NCBI RefSeq assembly: GCF_022750635.1 | Contig: NZ_JAJKBG010000009.1 | Location: forward strand, 16,746-80,745 | Origin: Brevundimonas pishanensis | GTDB lineage: Bacteria > Pseudomonadota > Alphaproteobacteria > Caulobacterales > Caulobacteraceae | Reading direction: 5' to 3' | DNA: 64,000 nt | Shown: piece by piece, positions 35,277-42,660 of the stretch | How positions within the stretch are numbered: the stretch's first letter is position 1 | How the letters are laid out: the number at the start of each line of letters is the position of its first letter | Notes under the pieces: model-generated | The model's input: the letters and a program-made list of their open reading frames with translations, nothing else | What the model was told of the DNA's origin: nothing | Database searches by the model: none | Position numbers and translations under genes: made by a program

Positions 35277-35897
35277 TTAACGTGCAGACACCCTTTCACC
35301 GTGCCAGATATGGGTCTCTAGCAGAGAAGCAGCCATGTTGTAATCGCCGCTTTCCAGACACTCATAGATACGCTGGTGATCATTGCTGTACCCCGGCTTC
35401 CAGCCTTCAGGACTGCCGTGGCGCAGAGCATTGCGCGAGAAAGCAATGTTGAGATCCCTGACCGCATCCACCAGCCGCGGCATCAGCGACAACTCGGCCA
35501 GCGCCACATGAAAAGCCCGGTTGGAAGCCTCCCACGCCACCAGATCGGTTGCCTGATCCCCGGCAACCAGAGCTTCCTTGACCTTGGCCAGTTGTTTGGG
35601 CGCCAGTCTGCCCGACAACGTTCGCAGCCCCATAACTTCTAGCGCGCTTCTCATGCGCGCGATTTCGCGTGTATCCCCGCTTCCCAACGGGGCCACCCTC
35701 ATGCCGCGGCGCGGTTCGCTAAAAGCAAGCTTGCGGATTTCAAGGCGCAGAAAAGCTTCGCGAATTGGCACATGACTGGTGTTGAACTCATGCGCAAACA
35801 CCTCCTGCCGCAGGCGCTCTCCCGGCTTCAAATCGCCAATGATGATGCGCTGGGCCAGCTCGTCCGCGATACGTTCAGCCAAAGTCGGTTCACGCAT
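35277..35897 (-). CDS. GntR-family regulator (FCD/FadR subfamily)
   Basis: A 206-residue repressor. N-terminal winged helix: IADELAQRIIIGDLKPGERL, VFAHEFNTSHVPIREAFLRL. C-terminal FCD ligand domain: ARMRSALEVMGLRTLSGRLA, SNRAFHVALAELSLMPRLVD, NDHQRIYECLESGD with metal-binding His residues. The gene starts at ATG 35897 inside a TTATCGATAA palindrome and is divergent from the TonB receptor. Confidence 0.9.
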   Translation of the reverse strand: MREPTLAERIADELAQRIIIGDLKPGERLRQEVFAHEFNTSHVPIREAFLRLEIRKLAFSEPRRGMRVAPLGSGDTREIARMRSALEVMGLRTLSGRLAPKQLAKVKEALVAGDQATDLVAWEASNRAFHVALAELSLMPRLVDAVRDLNIAFSRNALRHGSPEGWKPGYSNDHQRIYECLESGDYNMAASLLETHIWHGERVSAR

Positions 35898-35907
35898 TAT
35901 CGATAAT
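35896..35907. promoter_or_regulatory. GntR operator candidate 1
   Basis: Perfect 12-bp palindrome ATTATCGATAAT covering the start of the GntR gene. The core TTATCGATAA recurs at 35981-35990. Confidence 0.55.
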
Positions 35908-35980
35908 CTATGGCGTTTTTGAATGACATAATGGCTGCCATGCTCCAGCTAGACGCAACTTGTCAAAGTTCTTCTGGATT

Positions 35981-35990
35981 TTATCGATAA
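35981..35990. promoter_or_regulatory. GntR operator candidate 2
   Basis: TTATCGATAA, ending on the A of the TonB receptor ATG. Two copies about 84 bp apart flank the divergent promoter region, allowing joint repression of both genes. Confidence 0.55.
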
Positions 35991-38629
35991 TGATCAAGCT
36001 TGATCGCCAATCCCTTCTCTGCGCCGGAGCGGCAATCCCGATCCTCGTTTCGTCGGCCAGCGCATCGGCGAACAATGATCCCGTGCGTTCGGTTCAAGTA
36101 GAAGACATCGTCGTCACAGGGTCGCGTTTATCTGGCGCAGAACGACTGACAAACGTAGAGATCCTTGGCCAGAAAGAACTTCAGGCAGCCGGCATTACAG
36201 ACCTGTCCCAGATCACGCGCCTGATCGGAGCCAACTCAGGATCGGAAAATCTCGTCGATCAACTCAATAATCCGCAAAGCTCGAGCACGGCACAGATCAA
36301 CCTGCGCAACCTCGGTCTGGGCTCTACACTCGTGCTTGTTGACGGCCAGCGGTGGACCAACAGCGCCGTTGTGGCGACGGACGGATCGGCTTTTGTAGAT
36401 ATTAATTCCCTGATCCCGACCATCGCCCTTCAGCGTGTCGAGGTCGTGAAAGACGGCGCTTCTGCGATTTATGGCTCGGATGCCGTCGCGGGCGTCGTCA
36501 ACTTCATCAGCCGCAAGACTGTCGACCGTCCAGAACTACGCGCAAAATATGCCACGAATGACGGATCGGACGAGAGCGTTATCGAAGGCATCGGCGGCTT
36601 CGATCTTTTTGACGGGCGCCTGATCCTGGCCGCATCCCATTTCCATCGCTCGGCACTTGGGTCCGACGAACGTGACTTCACACAAGCCGAGCGATACGGG
36701 CGGGCCAGCTGGAGCGCGGTCAGCAGCTATGGACAGCCGGGATCCTATTACCGCCCCTCTAGCGGTGCCTATGTTGCCGATGCCGACTGCGATAACCCTG
36801 CCTTTGTCGGCAGCTATCGCAACACTCCAGAAGACCCCTTCTGTCGTCTGGATTATTCCGACTTCTTTGATCTGACGCCTGAAGAAACCCGCACCCAGAT
36901 TTTTGCGGATTATCGCAAGGATGCGGGCGAGGTTTCCTATTGGGGGCAAGCCGCATGGGCCTCGACGCATACGCGCGCAAGACAGACCCCTTCCCTGCCG
37001 ATCCTGTCGCGTACGCTCACAATACCGGAACTCCATCCCGATAATCCTTATGGCGAAGACGTGCTGTTCCGCGGTCGTCTGATAGGGGGAATTGCAGGCG
37101 CCTCTACGGCCAGGTTTGACTATCAGACATGGCGCATAGCCGCAGGAGCCTCTGGCCATCTCAATGACGCATGGAACTGGTCTTTCGAAACCACAGCCAG
37201 TCGTCAGGATGTCCGCTACAGCAAGCCCGATGTTATTGGCAGCGCCCTACAGGACGCTCTTGAAGGATTTGGCGGCGCAGACTGCTCGCGCCTTACCGGA
37301 TCAGCGGGTGTCGGCAACTGCCAGTTCTATAATCCGTTTGGTAGCGCCCTTCTGGGAACCGGGACACCAAACAGCACTGCACTGCTTGAAACTCTGGCCG
37401 GAGAAACCCGACTGGACGGCAGCGCAGACCTCGTAACAGCCGAAGCCCGTATGGACGGCCGCGTCGGGGAATGGAACGCGGCAACGCTGGACCTTGCACT
37501 GGGCCTGCAATATCGAACCAGCGGTTTTCGTCACAACTGGAACGATCAGGTCAATTCAGGCGACCTGCTCACCGCAGGATATGCCCCTGATTTTGACGGC
37601 ACTCAGGACACGTTTGCGGCTTTTGCCGAAACCCGGCTGAAGGTTTCCGATAATATCGAAGCGCTGCTGGCCGCCCGTTACGAAACCTATGACGGGTCTT
37701 CAGGCAAACTCAGCCCGAAACTGGCCCTGCGCTGGGATGCTATGGAATCTCTGGCTCTGCGCGGATCATGGGGACGCGGGTATCGCGCGCCATCGGTTTA
37801 CACCACACAAGGGGCGCAAGCCGCACAGCCGTCCATCTTCGACAGAGGCAGCTATATTTTTGCGAACACCCTCACATCCGGCAATCCGGACCTCGAGCCA
37901 GAAACCTCCGAGCATCTGACTTTAGGTGCAGTATGGAGACCTGTACGCGGTCTGGAACTCTCGCTTGATGGCTGGAAGTTCGACTACAGCAACCTTGTCA
38001 TCAAGGAAGCCCCCCAACCGATCATCGATCAGGCCGCCGCAGATGATGCAGCCGGTTTAACGGGCACCGCCGCTCAACAGCGTGTGAAACGCAGCGCCAA
38101 TGGCGCGATTAGCATGGTGCAGCTCTATTTCATCAATGCCTCGTCAATAGAGACATCAGGCCTTGATGTATCCGCCCGTTACAGCCGCCCGATTGGCAAT
38201 GGTCATTTCAGTGCTGGCGCGACCTGGACGATGGTGGACACCTACGACATCCGTATCAGCGGATCAGGCGCGTCAATCTCAGGTGTTGGCTCGACAAACC
38301 TGAACACACTGGGACGCTCCCTGCCTAAGAACCGCGGAGAGTTCATGGCTTCGTGGCAAAACCAGACCCACGCCATTACGGCCTTGTTGCACTACACCAG
38401 TGGCTACAAAAACGATCGGGCCGGCATTACCGACACCTCGATCGCCAGCCAGACAACCGCCGATATACATTACACCTACAGCGTCAGTGACGATCTTGAA
38501 CTGGGCCTGGGCATCATAAACATTGCCGACAAAGCCCCGCCTCTGAGCCAGCACTTCCTGGGCTATGATCCGGTAACGGCTGACCCGCGCGGACGCATTA
38601 CCAGCATCAGTCTGACAAAGCGTTTCTAG
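35990..38629 (+). CDS. TonB-dependent outer-membrane receptor
   Basis: An 879-residue receptor. A signal peptide (LLCAGAAIPILVSSASASA) is followed by a TonB-box-like VEDIVVTGSRL, a plug domain (STAQINLRNLGLGSTLVLVDG, AIYGSDAVAGVVNFISRK) and a beta barrel with NPDLEPETSEHLTLG and a C-terminal Phe (ITSISLTKRF). Long receptors of this type in alphaproteobacteria import glycans, aromatic compounds or metal chelates; substrate unknown. Start at ATG 35990; a TTG at 35960 would add ten residues before the signal and is less likely. Confidence 0.92.
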   Translation: MIKLDRQSLLCAGAAIPILVSSASASANNDPVRSVQVEDIVVTGSRLSGAERLTNVEILGQKELQAAGITDLSQITRLIGANSGSENLVDQLNNPQSSSTAQINLRNLGLGSTLVLVDGQRWTNSAVVATDGSAFVDINSLIPTIALQRVEVVKDGASAIYGSDAVAGVVNFISRKTVDRPELRAKYATNDGSDESVIEGIGGFDLFDGRLILAASHFHRSALGSDERDFTQAERYGRASWSAVSSYGQPGSYYRPSSGAYVADADCDNPAFVGSYRNTPEDPFCRLDYSDFFDLTPEETRTQIFADYRKDAGEVSYWGQAAWASTHTRARQTPSLPILSRTLTIPELHPDNPYGEDVLFRGRLIGGIAGASTARFDYQTWRIAAGASGHLNDAWNWSFETTASRQDVRYSKPDVIGSALQDALEGFGGADCSRLTGSAGVGNCQFYNPFGSALLGTGTPNSTALLETLAGETRLDGSADLVTAEARMDGRVGEWNAATLDLALGLQYRTSGFRHNWNDQVNSGDLLTAGYAPDFDGTQDTFAAFAETRLKVSDNIEALLAARYETYDGSSGKLSPKLALRWDAMESLALRGSWGRGYRAPSVYTTQGAQAAQPSIFDRGSYIFANTLTSGNPDLEPETSEHLTLGAVWRPVRGLELSLDGWKFDYSNLVIKEAPQPIIDQAAADDAAGLTGTAAQQRVKRSANGAISMVQLYFINASSIETSGLDVSARYSRPIGNGHFSAGATWTMVDTYDIRISGSGASISGVGSTNLNTLGRSLPKNRGEFMASWQNQTHAITALLHYTSGYKNDRAGITDTSIASQTTADIHYTYSVSDDLELGLGIINIADKAPPLSQHFLGYDPVTADPRGRITSISLTKRF

Positions 38630-38657
38630 AACATCTGGGCGTTTCTAGAACATCTGG
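38620..38657. repeat. 19-bp perfect tandem duplication
   Basis: GCGTTTCTAGAACATCTGG occurs twice head to tail, spanning the receptor stop codon. Looks like a replication slippage product; the second copy is outside the coding region. Confidence 0.9.
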
Positions 38658-38741
38658 CGGGGTTGCGCGCAATGGCCGCGCAGCCCTTCGCCATTTCGAC
38701 AATCACGTTAAACCGACACCACTGCGAGACTGGTCCGACCA

Positions 38742-39137
38742 CTAGCGAACAGGTCGACCGTCGCGTGTGCAAATCCCTTCAGCAATAAGCCGCTCGCTGA
38801 ACAGGCGTCCTTGTTCGGTGACATAGGCCGTCGCAGCTGCCCGACCCTGCGTGCGATCGATTTGCGCAAAACGTGCTTCCATCGCTCGTCTTTCAGCCGC
38901 AGGAAAAGCATCGGGAGAACATGGATTATCGCTTGCCGGTGCAGAGCGCGTTGTCTCGCCGTTGCGTGATTGTCTGTTCCGCTCCTCGCGCTCGCGCTGA
39001 TAACGATCATTCGGAAACAGATAGCCCGGACTGGCGGTCGTAACGGGAGGAACCGGAGTCTGCGCTGTGGCCACTGATGCCATCGCGGTGGATAGAAGAC
39101 AGGCCCCGACAGCAACTGACATCATTTTAACAATCAT
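38742..39137 (-). CDS. Exported hypothetical protein
   Basis: A 131-residue protein with a signal peptide (SVAVGACLLSTAMASVATAQ). The mature part is Arg/Glu-rich (RYQREREERNRQSRN) with a helical C-terminus and two cysteines (NPCSPDAF, EGICTRDG). No family recognised. ATG 39137 follows AAAAGGAG. A longer upstream frame would run into the IS6 left end 37 bp away, which may have removed its own promoter. Confidence 0.6.
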   Translation of the reverse strand: MIVKMMSVAVGACLLSTAMASVATAQTPVPPVTTASPGYLFPNDRYQREREERNRQSRNGETTRSAPASDNPCSPDAFPAAERRAMEARFAQIDRTQGRAAATAYVTEQGRLFSERLIAEGICTRDGRPVR

Positions 39138-39173
39138 GCCCAAAATACTCCTTTTCAAAATCAGGGAATAAAC

Positions 39174-39981
39174 GGTGCTGTCAGGATAACTAAGCGAAGT
39201 CGAAAGATCCCTACCCTGCTCATTTTCAGACCACGGCCGCCTCCCACGCGGCATTCGCTTCAGCGCGAAAGCAACGAAGTGTGGGTCTGCTGATCAAATG
39301 GCGTTGGATGTTGAAGGTATTGTAGATCGCTGCGTGGGTTGTGAGAAATCTCTGCGCTGAGGCTTGGGATTTGAACCTCTGCTGCTGTCGTTCCCGTCGT
39401 CGGATCGGCAGATGAGAGTTCTCGACACGGTTGTTATCTCGCAGTCGGCCGGGCCGGTGAAGATGCCGCAGTTCCAACTGCTCAAGCGCCGCACCGTACG
39501 ATGCCAGCCCATCCGTTGTGATGGATTCCGGCTCGACAGGTTGGTTGTGTAAAAGACGTTTGATCAGCATCAAAGCCGCCTCTGTGTCCCGCCGACGCTG
39601 GACGATGACATCTAAAACCTCGCCTTCGTCGTCGACTGCGCGCCACAGATACATGCGTCGGCCACCGATCTTGCAAACCATCTCATCAAGATGCCAACGG
39701 CCTGTCGGGGGCACTCTCCGTTTCTTCAGCCGCCGTGCAATCAGAGGCCCGAACTTGATCGTCCAGCACCGGATCGTTTCGTAGCTGACGTCGATTCCGC
39801 GTTGCGCCATCAGTTCCTCGACGTCGCGGAAGCTAAGATTGAAGCGAAAGTACAACCACACGGCATGACGGATCACTTCGCCTGGAAAGCGGTGTCGCTT
39901 AAACGATAGCGGTTTCATAAAACGCCTTCTCCACCAATGGCTTGCAGCCTTCGAAGTGGAGCACCTTTAGCGTTAGACTGA
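39174..39981 (-). mobile_element. IS6-family element A4, right repeat interrupted
   Basis: Left end GGTGCTGTCAGGATAAC. The right inverted repeat is cut after GTTAGACTGA by the IS110-type element; its last bases GACAGCACC reappear at 41358-41366. Confidence 0.92.
39226..39918 (-). CDS. IS6-family transposase A4
   Basis: 230 residues, intact. The C-terminus (FRAEANAAWEAAVV) is shared only with A6. Because the right terminal repeat is interrupted, this copy is probably no longer mobile on its own. Confidence 0.95.
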   Translation of the reverse strand: MKPLSFKRHRFPGEVIRHAVWLYFRFNLSFRDVEELMAQRGIDVSYETIRCWTIKFGPLIARRLKKRRVPPTGRWHLDEMVCKIGGRRMYLWRAVDDEGEVLDVIVQRRRDTEAALMLIKRLLHNQPVEPESITTDGLASYGAALEQLELRHLHRPGRLRDNNRVENSHLPIRRRERQQQRFKSQASAQRFLTTHAAIYNTFNIQRHLISRPTLRCFRAEANAAWEAAVV

Positions 39982-40066
39982 TGGGGTGGACGGCCCCTGT
40001 GTCCGGCGTCGAGTGCGCCATAGTGTGGTCGTTGTTGATGTGGCCACAGAACAGGAACCGTCCACC

Positions 40067-41089
40067 ATGATGACTACCACGATCGGCCTCGACCTCGCCA
40101 AGAGCGTATTTCAGGTTCACGGCGTTAGCAGCGAAGGACAGGTTACTGTTCGCCGGAAGCTGCGGCGTGCAGAACTCATGAGGTTCTTTAGAGATTTACC
40201 CCCGTGCCTGATCGGCATGGAAGCGTGCGCCACCGCCCATTATTGGGCCCGTGAACTCTCTGCCTTGGGCCACGAAGTTCGGTTGATGCCGCCGAGTTAT
40301 GTAAAGGCCTACCTCCGCCGCCAGAAAAATGATGCGGCTGACGCTGAAGCAATCTGCGAGGCTGTGACGCGTCCGACGATGAGGTTCGTGCCGGTCAAGA
40401 GCGCTGAGCGTCAAGCGATCCTGACCTTGCATCGGACCAGGGAGTTGCTGGTTCGACAGAAGACCACGCTGATCCGGGCCATCCGTAGCCATTGCGCAGA
40501 GTTCGGCCTCGTCGTCCCGCAGGGCGCGCGACGGATCACTGATCTCCTGCAGTTGGTGCGAGAGACACATCCTTCGACGCTTCCGCAAGCGGCGGTGCTG
40601 ACAATGCAGATGCTCGGTGCCCAGCTTGATGCCCTGGCCGTACAAATACGCACGCTTGAGCGGCGACTGCTGGCTTGGCATCGCGAGAACGAGACAAGCC
40701 AGCGTCTGGCCACCATTCCTGGAGTCGGGATTATCACTTCAACCGCTCTGGCGGCCAGCATCAGCGATCCAAAACTGTTCAAATCCGGTCGTGAGTTCGC
40801 TGCCTTCCTGGGACTGGTTCCTCGACAAAACTCATCGGGTGGCAAGGAGCGGTTGGGCCAAATCTCCAAGAAGGGAGATGGCTATCTGCGCAAGCTCCTC
40901 GTGGTCGGGGCTACGTCGGTGATCCGGCGTGCTCGAACCGGTGTGACGCCATCAGCTGGCTGGGTCCAGGCGTTACTGGAGCGTCGGCCATCCCGCGTCG
41001 TGACCGTAGCCATGGCCAATAAGACCGCCCGGATTGCGTGGGCGGTAATGGCGCGAGGCGAGACCTACAGACCTATCGCTAAGGTTTAA
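40067..41089 (+). CDS. IS110-family transposase, complete
   Basis: 340 residues from ATG 40067 (MMTTTIGLDLAKSVFQVHG, first catalytic Asp). The second acidic residue is in LIGMEACATAHY, the Asp pair in KNDAADAEAICEA. Coiled linker around MQMLGAQLDALAVQIRTLER. The Transposase_20 domain carries the catalytic Ser region. An in-frame extension upstream to 39986 would translate the terminal repeat and is rejected. All catalytic residues are present. Confidence 0.95.
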   Translation: MMTTTIGLDLAKSVFQVHGVSSEGQVTVRRKLRRAELMRFFRDLPPCLIGMEACATAHYWARELSALGHEVRLMPPSYVKAYLRRQKNDAADAEAICEAVTRPTMRFVPVKSAERQAILTLHRTRELLVRQKTTLIRAIRSHCAEFGLVVPQGARRITDLLQLVRETHPSTLPQAAVLTMQMLGAQLDALAVQIRTLERRLLAWHRENETSQRLATIPGVGIITSTALAASISDPKLFKSGREFAAFLGLVPRQNSSGGKERLGQISKKGDGYLRKLLVVGATSVIRRARTGVTPSAGWVQALLERRPSRVVTVAMANKTARIAWAVMARGETYRPIAKV

Positions 41090-41339
41090 CCGAGATTGCT
41101 GCGGACCATTGGTTTGTAGCTCCGAACTGGAAGGGTGCATATGGGATGATGATGATCAGGTAGTGGCCGCAGGCTGGGAAAACCCGAGGTACTGTCGGAG
41201 CCTTGAGCTCGATAGCCTGATTGGGACCTGGTCCAGCGGACTCCATCAGGGCCAGCGGCCATCGACGCCGCACAAACAGGCCGGACAGATGACCGCAACA
41301 CCCAGATCGTCACTTCAAACCAGATTCACCCTTGCAGTG
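41090..41339 (+). ncRNA. Candidate bridge/seekRNA of the IS110-type element
   Basis: Downstream non-coding region. A hairpin with outer stem AGGT (41187-41190)/ACCT (41226-41229) and inner stem GAGC (41198-41201)/GCTC (41207-41210) leaves two internal-loop strands. The left one, with flanking bases, reads GGTACTGTCGG, close to the IS6 end GGTGCTGTCAG (9 of 11). The right one reads TAGCCTGATTGGG, close to the left junction TAGACTGATGGGG (11 of 13). Further on, ACAGATGAC (41285-41293) repeats the element's right end (41352-41360). Guide-loop arrangement is known for IS110-family RNAs; the assignment here is inference. Confidence 0.45.
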
Positions 41340-41442
41340 CAGGGGCCGTCCACAGATGACAGCACCCTCTGTGCTAATGGCGACGCCCCGTCAACACTAA
41401 CTCTCACGCGTGTGAAGATTATTAGAATGGGCCTGCCTCAAA

Positions 41443-42013
41443 GGCGCTGTCAGCTTAACTGAGCGAGGTCGAAAGCTCCCTACCCTGCTCATTTTCAGAC
41501 AACAGCCGCCGCCCAAGCGGTATCCACATCAACACGAAAGCGTCGAAGTGTCGGCCTGCTGATCAAATGGCATTGGATGGTGAAGGTATTGTAGATCGCT
41601 GCGTGTGTGGTGAGGAATCTTTGCGCTGAGGCTTGGGATTTGAACCTCTGCTACTGCCTCTCTCGTCGCGGGATCGGCAGGTGCGAGTTCTCAACGCGGT
41701 TGTTATCTCGAAGCCGACCGTGACGATGAAGGCACCGTAGTTCCAGCTGATGAAGCGCCGCACCGTACGATGCCAGCCCATCAGTTGTGATGCTTTCGGG
41801 CTCAACTGGTTGATTGCGTAATAGACGCTTGAGCAGCTTCAAAACCGCCTCTGTGTCCCGTCGGCGCTGGACCATAACGTCTAAAACCTCGCCTTGGTCA
41901 TCGACAGCACGCCATAGATACATGCGTCGCCCGCCAATCTTGCAAACCATCTCATCAAGATGCCAGCGGTCTGTTGGCGACACTTTCCGCTTCTTCAAAC
42001 GCCGTGCAATCAA
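41443..42013 (-). pseudogene. IS6-family element A5, truncated and with a stop codon
   Basis: Starts with a good left end (GGCGCTGTCAGCTTAACTG) but the transposase gene is cut at codon IARRLKKRK by the IS3-type insertion at 42016, losing its first 60 or so residues. It also has CAG to TAG at the position of the first Gln after RRERQ. Non-functional. Confidence 0.9.
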
Positions 42014-42015
42014 TG

Positions 42016-42401
42016 TGACGGGACCCCCTGAAACTCCTCCAGGAATAGTTAGAGTCCGCCCTAACGAAGGACGGACAGAATGAAGCGATCAAGGTTCACG
42101 GAAGAGCAGATCATCGGGATCCTGCGGGAGCAGGAGGCCGGAGTGACGACGGCGGAGGTGTGTAGACGTCACGGGGTCAGCTCGGCGACCTTTTACAAAT
42201 GGAAGGCCAAGTTCGGCGGGCTCGACGTGTCGGAGGCTCGGCGGTTGAAGTCGCTTGAAGACGAGAACGCCCGGCTTAAGCGGATGTTGGCGGACGCGAT
42301 GCTGGAGCTGCGCAGGCCGCCCTATTGCCAACCCAACCAATCTCTACTCAAATCAATCTCGGACTCTCGTTATAGCTGGATGAGAAACGGGGGTCACGTC
42401 A
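42016..42401 (+). mobile_element. Internally deleted IS3-family element (386 bp)
   Basis: Ends TGACGGGACCCCC (42016-42028) and GGGGGTCACGTCA (42389-42401) form imperfect inverted repeats (12 of 13). Both ends and orfA are retained but orfB is missing, so it could move only with help from a full element. Confidence 0.8.
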
Positions 42402-42475
42402 CGGCGGCAGTGATATTTTTGTACCGAGATATCGTAGTTATGAGACGCTGGGAAAAGTTTTTGGCCGCTTTTTGA
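42080..42475 (+). pseudogene. IS3-family OrfA (orfB deleted)
   Basis: The first 77 or so residues are a normal IS3/IS407-type OrfA: HTH RFTEEQIIGILREQEAGVTTAEVC..., VSSATFYKWKAKFGGLDVSE, leucine-zipper-like LKSLEDENARLKRMLADAML. After ELRRP the frame runs into the deletion joint, the element's right end and foreign DNA to 42475. Without orfB no DDE catalytic domain remains. Confidence 0.85.
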
Positions 42476-42660
42476 GACGGGCAGAGAACTATCGAAATTA
42501 ATAGTTTCGCTAAACCAATTTTCGTTGACGAAACCGTCAATAAGATGCACGCCCGCACAATATAGCTGCGCTTAAGAACAAGGTTGAGTCAGCCAGGATC
42601 ACAAATGTGCAGGCATACCGTCCACGGCTTCGCCGGACCGTATGTCGATCGAAGGATAGC

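Larger units (their letters stand above)
39982..41359 (+). mobile_element. IS110/IS1111-type element, complete copy
   Basis: Inserted within the IS6 A4 terminal repeat with a 3-bp shared core TGA. Subterminal inverted repeats GTGGACGGCCCCTG (39986-39999) and CAGGGGCCGTCCAC (41340-41353) are perfect complements lying a few bases inside the ends. The short left and long right non-coding flanks (about 85 and 270 bp) fit the IS1111 group. Confidence 0.9.
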
